The notes below the pieces were generated by a model. It did no database searches. It worked only from the letters and a program-made list of their open reading frames with translations, and was not told the DNA's origin. A stretch of DNA of 64,000 nucleotides from an uncultured SAR86 cluster bacterium (GTDB taxonomy: Bacteria; Pseudomonadota; Gammaproteobacteria; Magnimaribacterales; TMED112). The stretch lies in assembly GCA_902563885.1 (NCBI GenBank), contig CACEYZ010000002.1:90115-154114 (forward strand), read 5' to 3'. Below are positions 7,487-14,961 of this stretch, piece after piece. Positions within the stretch are counted from its first letter, which is position 1; each line of letters opens with the position of its first letter. Made by a program: the position numbers and the translations under genes.

Positions 7487-7995
7487 AAAATATAGTCAGC
7501 CCAAGATTTATCAGGAAAGTCTGATCTATTCAACTTATGTCCATTTAATAAATGAGCAAATGACGGTTTTTTAGGCACTATTGTAGGGTTAATAGCTTTT
7601 GAACCTTTTTTGGTATTACAAGATTTACAGCAAGTCACAATGTTCTCCCACTCTGTCTGTCCTCCCTTAGATTTTGGCACTACATGGTCTAATGTAAGCT
7701 GATTTATTTCAAAAATATTTAGACAATATTGACATTTATACATATCTCTGAGATAAACATTTGACCTTGAAAACTTTACATAATTTTGAAATTTATGGAA
7801 TCTCTTCAACATTATGATGCTTGGAACTTCTACCTCAATTGATGGTGAACGCACAACCCAATCAACATGATTTTTTACAATAACTACGTTTCTTGTAAAG
7901 ATTAGTTTGATAGCAGTTCTCCAATCTAAAGTTGATAAAGGGAAATAGCTCACAGGCCTACCATTTCCATTTAAAAGAAGACAATCTTTTGGCAT
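7483..7995 (-). CDS. HNH endonuclease family protein
   Basis: 170 residues. A beta-beta-alpha metal HNH fold lies near 85-130: zinc cysteines in YKCQYC (88, 91) and CKSC (123, 126), the catalytic-type His104 in TLDHVVPKSKGG, and WENIVTC. The N-terminal ~80 residues (CLLLNGNGRPVSYFPLSTLD) are typical of a conserved stand-alone HNH protein found in many proteobacterial chromosomes whose role is unknown; it is not obviously part of a mobile or restriction system here. Its stop overlaps the redoxin stop by 4 bp. Confidence 0.85.
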   Translation of the reverse strand: MPKDCLLLNGNGRPVSYFPLSTLDWRTAIKLIFTRNVVIVKNHVDWVVRSPSIEVEVPSIIMLKRFHKFQNYVKFSRSNVYLRDMYKCQYCLNIFEINQLTLDHVVPKSKGGQTEWENIVTCCKSCNTKKGSKAINPTIVPKKPSFAHLLNGHKLNRSDFPDKSWADYIF

Positions 7996-8036
7996 ATTTT
8001 CTTAAAATAATTTATTAATTCATCATAAATTATATT

Positions 8037-8064
8037 TTGCTTGTATCAACATAAGCTGTATGAT
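8037..8064 (+). promoter_or_regulatory. sigma-70-like promoter for the YwaF-GMC-YwaF-birA operon
   Basis: TTGCTT (8037-8042) and TATGAT (8059-8064) are separated by 16 bp. The predicted start would be near 8071, giving a leader of about 17 nt before the ATG at 8088. It lies in the divergent gap between the HNH gene and the membrane-protein operon. Confidence 0.5.
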
Positions 8065-8087
8065 TATCCTGTATAAATTTTTTGCTT

Positions 8088-8792
8088 ATGATTGAACCAT
8101 TTATACTTTTTGGGGAACAACACGTCGAGACTCTTGCTTATACCTTCGGTATAATTTTTTTGATTTGTTTGATAAGTAATTTCATCAGCACTTCTTTACA
8201 AAACATTGTTACAAAAATTATTGCAATCTCTCTTTTAGGCTTTGAAATTATAAGGCCATTTTTATACATTTTTGTGTTTGAAAAACCCTGGGAGACTTAC
8301 CTTCCATTACACATGTGTGCATTTAGCGCATTTCTGGTTGGAATTTTCTTGTTAAGCAAAAGTAGAAATCAAATGTTCTTTGAGCTCCCTTACTACTGGG
8401 GTGTAGGAGGTGCAACTATGGCACTTGCAACACCAGACCTTACACTTGGGTGGCCTGATGTTGAATATTTTTTCTTCTTCTATGGTCATGGCCAAATTTT
8501 ATTGGGAGTGTTTTTCGCATTAACTGTTTTAAAATACCGTCCACATCTGCAAAATTTTTGGAGGATGGCAGTTATAACTATTCTTCTTCTAATACCTATT
8601 TACGCAGTAAATATTTTAATTGGAGGAGAAGCAAATTATTGGTATTTAATGGATAAACCTGCCGGAGACTCTCTAGCAGTCTTTATGCCTGAAGCTCCAT
8701 ATCATATTTTAGGTATTGCGCCCCTAGCGCTAATAGTCTTTTTCATCACATACATACCTTTCTTGTTGTGGGACAAATTTAAAAAAGCATGA
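8088..8792 (+). CDS. TIGR02206/YwaF-type membrane protein (TMEM164-like), copy 1
   Basis: 234 residues from the ATG at 8088 (a TTG at 8082 is in frame) with about seven hydrophobic helices. Hallmarks are LPLHMCAFSAF (His75, Cys77), YYWGVGGATMALATPDL, FFYGHGQILLGVFF and NYWYLMDKPAGDSL followed by PEAPYHILGI. This is the bacterial YwaF/TIGR02206 family, related to eukaryotic TMEM164, reported to be a cysteine-dependent phospholipid acyltransferase. Whether this copy is an acyltransferase is inference from the conserved His/Cys pair. Its stop overlaps the GMC start (ATGA), and a paralogue follows the GMC gene. Confidence 0.8.
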   Translation: MIEPFILFGEQHVETLAYTFGIIFLICLISNFISTSLQNIVTKIIAISLLGFEIIRPFLYIFVFEKPWETYLPLHMCAFSAFLVGIFLLSKSRNQMFFELPYYWGVGGATMALATPDLTLGWPDVEYFFFFYGHGQILLGVFFALTVLKYRPHLQNFWRMAVITILLLIPIYAVNILIGGEANYWYLMDKPAGDSLAVFMPEAPYHILGIAPLALIVFFITYIPFLLWDKFKKA

Positions 8793-10459
8793 CAAAATTC
8801 GATTACATAATTGTTGGCGGCGGTTCAGCAGGTTGTGTCTTAGCAAATAGATTAACAGAAGACAGTGGAACTAATGTTTGTTTGATTGAAACTGGCCCAA
8901 AAGATAAAAATCCCTTAATTCATATACCTGCAATGTATGCATTTTTAAGAGGAGCTAACCTAATTTATGAGTACGATACAGTTCCACAGAAAAATTTCAG
9001 TGATGTTACTTTAGCAGAGGGGCCTGCAAAAATTTCTGATACATTTGGCAGGACTTACTCAGTTCCTCAAAGTTATGAGGAAAAGAGAAAAGGCTATCAG
9101 CCTAGAGGTAAAGTTCTAGGTGGCTCAAGCTCAGTTAATGGCATGCTTTATGTTAGAGGGCACAAATGGGACTACGATCATTGGGCTGAATTAGGTAATG
9201 AAGGATGGTCTTTTAAAGATGTGCTTCCATATTTTAAGAAATCCGAAAATAACGAAGTTTTTTCAGATTATTTGCATGGTCAAGGCGGACCGTTGAATGT
9301 TGCGGCTCAAAGACATGATAATCCATTCACAAGGTTTTTCGTTGAAGCAGGCTCAAAAATACATAAATTAAATGATGACTTCAATGGTGATGATCAAGAA
9401 GGTGTTGGAATATATCAAGTAACCCAAAAAAATGGTCTTAGATGCAGTAGCGCTGTAGCCTATCTCAACCCAATAAAAGATAGAGAAAACTTGACCATAT
9501 TCACAGACACTATTGTTGAAAAAGTTGAATTTGAAAAATTAAGAGCAAAATCAGTTAAATGTATAAGTAAGGACAAATATTTTTCTTTAGAGGCAAATAA
9601 AGAGATTATTCTATGTGGTGGAGCTTATGGTTCCCCTACCCTTTTGATGAGATCTGGAATTGGTGACAAAGATTTTTTATCGTCAAGACATATCGAGTGT
9701 CTTGTAGATTTAAAAGGAGTTGGTGAAAACCTACAAGATCATCTTGACTATATTACAACGCATCGAGTTGATGACTGGGAGCTTTTAGGTAGTTTCTTCA
9801 AATCATTAAAGTTTACTTTTAGAGCACCTATAGAATTTATGAAATTAATTTTTCAGAGGAATGGGATGTTTACTTCGCCCTTAGCTGAAGGAGGTGCTTT
9901 TATTAAATCTTCAAAAGATAAGGAAATTCCAGACATTCAATTACATTTTGTAGTAGCTATGGTTGAAGATCATGGGCGCCAAGACCTATGGGGAAATGGC
10001 TTTAGCTGCCATATGTGTCTTTTAAGACCTGAATCAAGAGGAACTGTGAAAATTGCAAGCAAAGACCCATTCGAAGATCCTTTAATAGATCCAAACTACC
10101 TTTCGGTTCAATCCGATATTGACACAATGGTAGATGGATATAAAAGAATGATGGAAATTATGAATGCTGAGCCGTTGAGTAATTATAAAAATATAAGAAA
10201 TCCTATAGACATAAATAATGATCAAGCAATAGTCAATGCTCTAAGAGAAAGATCAGATACAATATATCATCCTGTGGGCACTTGTAAGATGGGCAATGAT
10301 GAAATGGCTGTAGTGGATAGTGAGCTGAGAGTAAAAGGCGTTGAAAATCTTAGGGTTGTTGATGCTTCTATTATGCCGACGCTTGTAGGTGGAAATACAA
10401 ATGCTCCTTCAATGATGATTGGTGAAAAAGCAGCTGATATGATAAGGAACTCAAAATGA
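8789..10459 (+). CDS. GMC-family FAD oxidoreductase (choline dehydrogenase-like)
   Basis: 556 residues, normal for the family. The N-terminus holds the FAD Rossmann motif DYIIVGGGSAGCVLANRL (5-22) followed by the acidic end of strand 2 (LIETGP). The GMC signatures are GKVLGGSSSVNGMLYVRG and CGGAYGSPTLLMRSGIG. The C-terminal domain has the catalytic His in YHPVGTCKMG (~494) and the Asn in VGGNTNAPSMMIGEKAA (~539). GMC enzymes oxidise alcohols to aldehydes, but the substrate cannot be read from sequence. It overlaps membrane-protein genes by 4 bp on both sides, so the three are almost certainly one translational unit. Confidence 0.92.
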   Translation: MTKFDYIIVGGGSAGCVLANRLTEDSGTNVCLIETGPKDKNPLIHIPAMYAFLRGANLIYEYDTVPQKNFSDVTLAEGPAKISDTFGRTYSVPQSYEEKRKGYQPRGKVLGGSSSVNGMLYVRGHKWDYDHWAELGNEGWSFKDVLPYFKKSENNEVFSDYLHGQGGPLNVAAQRHDNPFTRFFVEAGSKIHKLNDDFNGDDQEGVGIYQVTQKNGLRCSSAVAYLNPIKDRENLTIFTDTIVEKVEFEKLRAKSVKCISKDKYFSLEANKEIILCGGAYGSPTLLMRSGIGDKDFLSSRHIECLVDLKGVGENLQDHLDYITTHRVDDWELLGSFFKSLKFTFRAPIEFMKLIFQRNGMFTSPLAEGGAFIKSSKDKEIPDIQLHFVVAMVEDHGRQDLWGNGFSCHMCLLRPESRGTVKIASKDPFEDPLIDPNYLSVQSDIDTMVDGYKRMMEIMNAEPLSNYKNIRNPIDINNDQAIVNALRERSDTIYHPVGTCKMGNDEMAVVDSELRVKGVENLRVVDASIMPTLVGGNTNAPSMMIGEKAADMIRNSK

Positions 10460-11151
10460 CTGCACAGGCATTAAATTTACTTGATACATCTCACATCCTC
10501 ACATTTATTTTTTGCGTTTTTGTAATAGTTTTTTTACCAAGACTCTTCATAGGTTCAAGTGAGAAAACAATCAAGATTTTACGCTATATTCTTGCTTTTC
10601 TTATGATTTCTCATGAGATTTTCGATCCATTTTTTAAAGTTGAAGTCAGAAACTACGCAATGGTAGATGCGCTTCCACTCCATATGTGTGCTTTTTCAAC
10701 TTGGTGTATATCTATTTATCTTTTAGGTGGTCCTAGAATATTTTTCTTATTTGCATATTTTTGGGGAATAGTTGGTGCTGGGATGTCTTTATTAACTCCA
10801 GACACTGCACTTGGCTTCCCATCTCTTGAATATCTAAATCACATGTACGGACATTTGCTTATAATTTTGGGAGTATCTGTAGCGATGGTCTTAATGAATC
10901 AAAGACCTTACCTTAAAGACTTTCTTAAAATAATGACTTACACAACTTTTGTTTTCTTGCCATTGATGTATGTACTAAATTTTGTTCTAGAAACTAATTA
11001 TTGGTACATTTTAGAAAAGCCTAGTGGAGATAATATTACCGGCTTTATGCCAGATGCTCCCTATCACATCTTTGCACTAATACCTGCTGCTTGGTTTTTT
11101 ACTTATTTGGTATATGTTCCGTATCATTTGAAGGATAGGAGAGCAAATTAG
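10456..11151 (+). CDS. TIGR02206/YwaF-type membrane protein (TMEM164-like), copy 2
   Basis: 231 residues, a paralogue of the gene at 8088. It shares LPLHMCAFS (His76, Cys78), YFWGIVGAGMSLLTPDTALG, MYGHLLIILGVS and NYWYILEKPSGDN followed by PDAPYHIFAL, so all conserved blocks occur in the same order in both copies. It has about seven predicted membrane helices. The start overlaps the GMC stop (ATGA) and its stop lies within the presumed start region of birA. Two similar membrane proteins flanking one oxidoreductase suggest they form a heteromeric pair or act on successive lipid or alcohol intermediates; this is inference. Confidence 0.8.
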   Translation: MTAQALNLLDTSHILTFIFCVFVIVFLPRLFIGSSEKTIKILRYILAFLMISHEIFDPFFKVEVRNYAMVDALPLHMCAFSTWCISIYLLGGPRIFFLFAYFWGIVGAGMSLLTPDTALGFPSLEYLNHMYGHLLIILGVSVAMVLMNQRPYLKDFLKIMTYTTFVFLPLMYVLNFVLETNYWYILEKPSGDNITGFMPDAPYHIFALIPAAWFFTYLVYVPYHLKDRRAN

Positions 11152-11839
11152 CATTTTAGAGGTTCACTTTCATTCAGTAACTTCAACTAACGAAATTTGT
11201 TTAGAAAAATTAGAAGAAAAAAAACATTCTTTAGTTCTCATTTCCAGTAATTCACAAACAAATGGAAGGGGAAGAAATCAGAATAAGTGGCATAGCAAAG
11301 AAGGTAATATTTATTTTTCATTTGGTTTTATAAAGGATGATCTTTCAGAGAAAATACCTCTCAAAACAGCAGTAGTAGTCAGCGATGCAATAAAAGATTT
11401 CTTTGATATTGATATTCAACTTAAGTGGCCTAATGATTTGGTCTATAAGGGTAAAAAAATTGGTGGAATTTTAGTTGAGTCAGTTAACAGCGATGGTAAA
11501 TTTTTTGTCGTTATTGGGGTCGGAATAAATCTAAAACTGGATGCACTAGAAACTCACTGGGGAGATCTAAATCTGACAATAAATGAAGAGGAAAGATTAA
11601 AATTTATTAAATTTGTTTTTAAAAGGTTATCAAAAATTAATGAGGATAATTTTCTTAGCGACTGGAAAGAGAGGTGGGAAAAAAAATGCTTCCACATGAA
11701 TCAAGAAATACTAATCTTGCCAGATGAAAAAAAAGCTATTTTTTTATGCATCGACACTTCAGGAAGAATGATTATTCAGTTAGATGGTGAAAAGAGAGCT
11801 TTCAGTAGCTCGGAAGTTAAAATAAGAAATGCTTATTAA
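11147..11839 (+). CDS. birA: biotin--[acetyl-CoA-carboxylase] ligase, ATT start proposed
   Basis: About 230 residues, a BirA catalytic domain without the N-terminal DNA-binding domain. It attaches biotin to carboxylases such as the one encoded at 22349. The frame contains HSVTSTNE, the biotin-loop region SQTNGRGRNQNKW, then NIYFSFGF, and LKWPNDLVYKGKKIGG. No ATG, GTG, TTG or CTG occurs between the in-frame stop at 11129 and codon 11438, which lies inside the active-site motif. An SD-like AGGAG (11137-11141) stands five bases before ATT at 11147, so an AUU start coupled to the preceding stop is proposed; ATT at 11153 is the alternative. Confidence 0.8.
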   Translation: MSILEVHFHSVTSTNEICLEKLEEKKHSLVLISSNSQTNGRGRNQNKWHSKEGNIYFSFGFIKDDLSEKIPLKTAVVVSDAIKDFFDIDIQLKWPNDLVYKGKKIGGILVESVNSDGKFFVVIGVGINLKLDALETHWGDLNLTINEEERLKFIKFVFKRLSKINEDNFLSDWKERWEKKCFHMNQEILILPDEKKAIFLCIDTSGRMIIQLDGEKRAFSSSEVKIRNAY

Positions 11840-11854
11840 TTAACAAGCATTTCT
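11825..11854. terminator. hairpin between convergent genes
   Basis: AGAAATGCTT (11825-11834) and AAGCATTTCT (11845-11854) form a perfect 10-bp stem with a 10-nt loop. It overlaps the birA stop codon and lies in the short gap before the convergent secreted-protein gene. The T-run is poor on the plus strand, so it may be a bidirectional but weak terminator or an mRNA 3' end stabiliser. Confidence 0.55.
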
Positions 11855-11862
11855 CATATTAA

Positions 11863-12588
11863 TTAATTCCAATTTGAAAAAATAAATTCTTCATAGAAGC
11901 TATTTTGCCCGCTGCATTTGGCAATCTTTTCAAATCTCTTTGAGTTTTCAGGATACTTTGAAGAAAAATCTACGTATTTCTGTGCCATTGTCGCTCTGGA
12001 TTCGAATGAGTCCCAGTGAAATACCTGAATAAAATCAAATTCAAATTCATCTTCCCATCCTAGATATGGAAATAGATAATGATGCTTCCATCCTTTAAAC
12101 CCATATTCAATAAGTTCAGCTTCATTTTGTTTGGCAGCAGAAAATAGTTTTTCACTGTTGCCAGAGGCTGTAAATTTACATGCAGCAAACTGAACAGGTT
12201 TTTTCTCATCTTTTTTTTCAGATGAGATCTCACTTTTGCCAACTAAAAAATTATATACGGCTCGCCACTTTTTACAGTCCGCTACTTCAGCTGGTTTTTC
12301 GTAGTCATTTAAGTACGATCCCCACTCTTCATACATGGACTGGCCATCTGGCCAACTTCCCCATAGAACATAATCGTATTGAAATTCTCCTGCATGCATT
12401 GGAGCCAAAAATGATTGTTCGTACTGCGAACCTACACTTTCTACAAACTCACCATATTTGCTTGCAATATTTTTTGCATCATCAATGGAATTTTCATCTT
12501 TTAAATTGCACCAGGCAAATTCAGAACGATATTGTTCCTCCTGTGAAAAAGAAAAAAATGAAATAATTAAAAGTATTAAAATTCTCAT
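11863..12588 (-). CDS. secreted protein with two tandem similar domains
   Basis: 241 residues from the ATG at 12588, preceded by GTAGGAG at good spacing (a GTG at 12594 is in frame). A signal peptide covers ~1-17. The mature part looks like two copies of one module: FAWC with VLWGSWPDGQSM and ADCKKWRAVYNF in the first half, and FAAC with QVFHWDSFESR and AKCSGQNSFYEEF in the second. Each starts and ends near a cysteine, so a disulfide per module is possible. The length and pattern recall dimeric alpha/beta-barrel domains in tandem. I do not recognise a functional family. A Lys/Glu-rich linker joins the halves. Confidence 0.75.
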   Translation of the reverse strand: MRILILLIISFFSFSQEEQYRSEFAWCNLKDENSIDDAKNIASKYGEFVESVGSQYEQSFLAPMHAGEFQYDYVLWGSWPDGQSMYEEWGSYLNDYEKPAEVADCKKWRAVYNFLVGKSEISSEKKDEKKPVQFAACKFTASGNSEKLFSAAKQNEAELIEYGFKGWKHHYLFPYLGWEDEFEFDFIQVFHWDSFESRATMAQKYVDFSSKYPENSKRFEKIAKCSGQNSFYEEFIFSNWN

Positions 12589-12649
12589 AAGCACTCCTAC
12601 TACAAACTTATCACAAATTTCTTAAAATAATTTTTTTTACTTCAAATAG

Positions 12650-12655
12650 TATAAT
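12650..12655 (+). promoter_or_regulatory. -10 box placing a transcript start at the GST start codon
   Basis: A perfect TATAAT ends six bases before the GTG start at 12662. With usual -10 to +1 spacing the mRNA would begin at or next to the start codon, i.e. leaderless. No Shine-Dalgarno sequence fits between them and no clear -35 box is visible. Confidence 0.45.
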
Positions 12656-12661
12656 TAAACA

Positions 12662-13276
12662 GTGATTAAAATTTATGCTACAGAAAACTCAAGATCAGTA
12701 AGGCCAATTTGGACGGCAGAAGAGCTTGATATTGATTATGAACTTGAAATGATGCCATTCCCTCCAAGGGTTTTTAAGAAAGAGTATCTCGATGTGAATA
12801 TGCTAGGTACTGTTCCCTATCTAATTGATGGAGATACAAAAATGACTGAATCTGTTGCAATGTGCCAATATCTAGTTGAAAAATTTGGCCCTTCAGATTT
12901 ACAAGTAAAGCCTAATGAAGCCGACTATCCAAATTATTTAAATTGGCTTTTTCATGCCGATGCGACACTTACTTTTCCGCAAACTGTAGTACTAAGATAT
13001 AAATTTCAAGAACCTGGTGTTGCTGATGGTGCAGTTGAAGGTTACAGCAGATGGTTTGTTTCACGCTTAAAACTTCTTGAAAGTAGTTTAGATGATAGAG
13101 AGTTTTTATGCTCAAATCGATTCACCATCGCTGATATATGTGTGAGTTACGCAATAAATTTAGCAGAAGCTCTTGGCATTGAACAAGCAATGAAACCAAA
13201 TATAACAAGATGGACAGAAAACTTATTTAAAAGAAAGGCATTTCTAAAGGCCAAATCTTTAAAATATGAGGAATAA
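12662..13276 (+). CDS. glutathione S-transferase family protein
   Basis: 204 residues with a GTG start. The N-terminal thioredoxin-fold half (1-80) has ENSRSVRPIWTAEELDIDYE, cis-Pro-like GTVPYLIDGD and TESVAMCQYLVEKF. The helical C-terminal half has the N-capping motif FTIADICVSYAINLAEAL (about 160-177). The catalytic residue would be a Ser in NSRSVRP. It heads the block containing sulfatase, TonB receptor and GH3 genes, and its stop overlaps the sulfatase ATG (TAATG). Its role there is unclear; detoxification or maleylacetoacetate-isomerase-like chemistry are possibilities. Confidence 0.85.
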   Translation: MIKIYATENSRSVRPIWTAEELDIDYELEMMPFPPRVFKKEYLDVNMLGTVPYLIDGDTKMTESVAMCQYLVEKFGPSDLQVKPNEADYPNYLNWLFHADATLTFPQTVVLRYKFQEPGVADGAVEGYSRWFVSRLKLLESSLDDREFLCSNRFTIADICVSYAINLAEALGIEQAMKPNITRWTENLFKRKAFLKAKSLKYEE

Positions 13277-14913
13277 TGAAAATAATCTCTAGGTTTTTAT
13301 TTGTTTTACTAGCTCAAGTCATTTTTCCTGACGAGAGACCTAACATTTTGATAATTATGGCAGACGATATGAGCCTAAGAATAAATGCTCTAGGTGATAA
13401 AAATGCAATTACTCCGAATTTAGATGAGCTAGTAAATAACGGCACCTCTTATATGAATGCTTTTACTACTGCCGGAGTATGTGCCTGTAGCAGATCAGCT
13501 TTATTAACAGGTAAAAATCAAATATCTATTGGTTCGATGCATATGAGGACTAGCTCGGGAGGAAGCGTTCCTTATCTAGCCGTTCCAGAAGCGCACATTA
13601 AGGCATTTCCGGAAATTTTAAGGAAACAGGGGTATTTCACTTTTACTAATGACAAGCTTGATTATCAATTTAGTGGAATTTTTCCAGGTAGTGGGCCTTT
13701 TACAATTTGGAATTCAGAAAAAGATAAATTTGGTTGGAAGAATAGAAAAAATTCTGAGCCTTTTTTTGGAATGATCAATTTAATAATTACACATGAAAGT
13801 GGGATCTTTAGAGGAAAAATGAATTCTGTTGATACTCAGGCAATTAAGCTAATGCAGCAAACAAGACAGATGCTATATAAGGCACCAGTAAAACCTGAAA
13901 ATGTAGTAGTACCTCCTTTTTTACCTGACACTTCTGAAGTAAGGAAGGATATTGCAAGAGCCTATAACAACATTTATATACTTGATATTGAAGTAAAAGA
14001 AATAATGGATCAGCTTAAAAAGGATAATATTCTCGATGACACTATAATTATTTTTACATCTGATCATGGCGATGGCTTACCGAGATATAAAAGAGAATTA
14101 TTTGATACTGGGATTAATGTTCCATTCATAATCCTTGTTCCAAAAAAATTTTCTTCATGGCAAAAACCAGGTGAAAAAATTTATGACCTTGTGTCTTTTT
14201 TAGGTATTGCACCAACAGTTCTTAACCTTGCCGGTGTTTCAATTCCTAGTTATATGGATGGTAAATCAATTTTTGGAAATGAAAAAAATGAATATATTTT
14301 TGCAGCTAGAGATCGACTTGATAGCTTTAAAGGCAAAACACGAGCAGTACGTAATAAAGATTATAAATTAATTAAAAACTATTCTTTAGGGATAGTAGGT
14401 GCACAAAAGCTGTCATTTAGAGAGAACCTCATGTCGATGAAAGAGTTAAGGAAAATGTACGAAAACAACGAACTTAATGAAATTCAAAAAATATGGCTAG
14501 AATTAATTCCTGAATTGCAGTTATACGATTTAAATGAGGATCCTTATGAAATTAATAACCTTGCCTATGACCCCAACTACAAAGAGAAAGTTTTGTTATT
14601 GGAAAACGTTCTGGAGCAATGGATAGAGAAAAATAATTTTCATGGGCATTTAGAGGAAGAAGATTTGATTGAAGTTTTCTGGCCTGAAAATACCCAACCT
14701 CAAACCACAGAACCACTATACTCTCTTAAGGATGGCTTTTTACATCTAAAGAATAATGATGTAAGTAAAGATGCATCAATTGGCTTTTCCTATGATGGAA
14801 AAAATTGGGAGGTTTATTCTGAACCAATTGAAATAAAGAAAAACAAAAAAATTTACTTTAAGTCTGTCAGATATGGGTGGAAAGAGAGTGAAACAAAAAT
14901 TGTTAAATTCTAA
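13276..14913 (+). CDS. secreted sulfatase with a variant formylglycine motif
   Basis: 545 residues: signal peptide (~1-18), then the alkaline-phosphatase-superfamily sulfatase fold with RPNILIIMADDM (metal-binding DD) and SDHGDG in place of SDNG. The active-site motif reads C69-A-C-S-R73 followed by SALLTG. The formylglycine consensus is C-x-[P/A]-x-R, so the third position is Cys instead of Pro/Ala. The C-terminal ~70 residues (DASIGFSYDGKNWEVYSEPI) look like a small beta-sandwich add-on. It sits upstream of a TonB receptor, a GH3 enzyme and a second sulfatase, so a sulfated polysaccharide or glycoside is a likely substrate. Confidence 0.88.
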   Translation: MKIISRFLFVLLAQVIFPDERPNILIIMADDMSLRINALGDKNAITPNLDELVNNGTSYMNAFTTAGVCACSRSALLTGKNQISIGSMHMRTSSGGSVPYLAVPEAHIKAFPEILRKQGYFTFTNDKLDYQFSGIFPGSGPFTIWNSEKDKFGWKNRKNSEPFFGMINLIITHESGIFRGKMNSVDTQAIKLMQQTRQMLYKAPVKPENVVVPPFLPDTSEVRKDIARAYNNIYILDIEVKEIMDQLKKDNILDDTIIIFTSDHGDGLPRYKRELFDTGINVPFIILVPKKFSSWQKPGEKIYDLVSFLGIAPTVLNLAGVSIPSYMDGKSIFGNEKNEYIFAARDRLDSFKGKTRAVRNKDYKLIKNYSLGIVGAQKLSFRENLMSMKELRKMYENNELNEIQKIWLELIPELQLYDLNEDPYEINNLAYDPNYKEKVLLLENVLEQWIEKNNFHGHLEEEDLIEVFWPENTQPQTTEPLYSLKDGFLHLKNNDVSKDASIGFSYDGKNWEVYSEPIEIKKNKKIYFKSVRYGWKESETKIVKF

Positions 14914-14961
14914 AAAATAAGTACAATTTTATTAATACTTAAACAAATTATGGGGGTAATT

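Noticed and set aside
7483..7995. HNH gene as part of a mobile intron or restriction system
   Set aside because: No methylase, intron structure or partner gene nearby; the protein matches a stand-alone conserved HNH family.
8082..8087. TTG two codons before the ATG of the first YwaF-like gene
   Set aside because: It adds only two residues and no ribosome site favours it.
11438..11440. TTG as start of birA
   Set aside because: It falls inside the conserved KWPNDLVYKGKKIGG motif; the biotin-binding loop lies upstream in frame.
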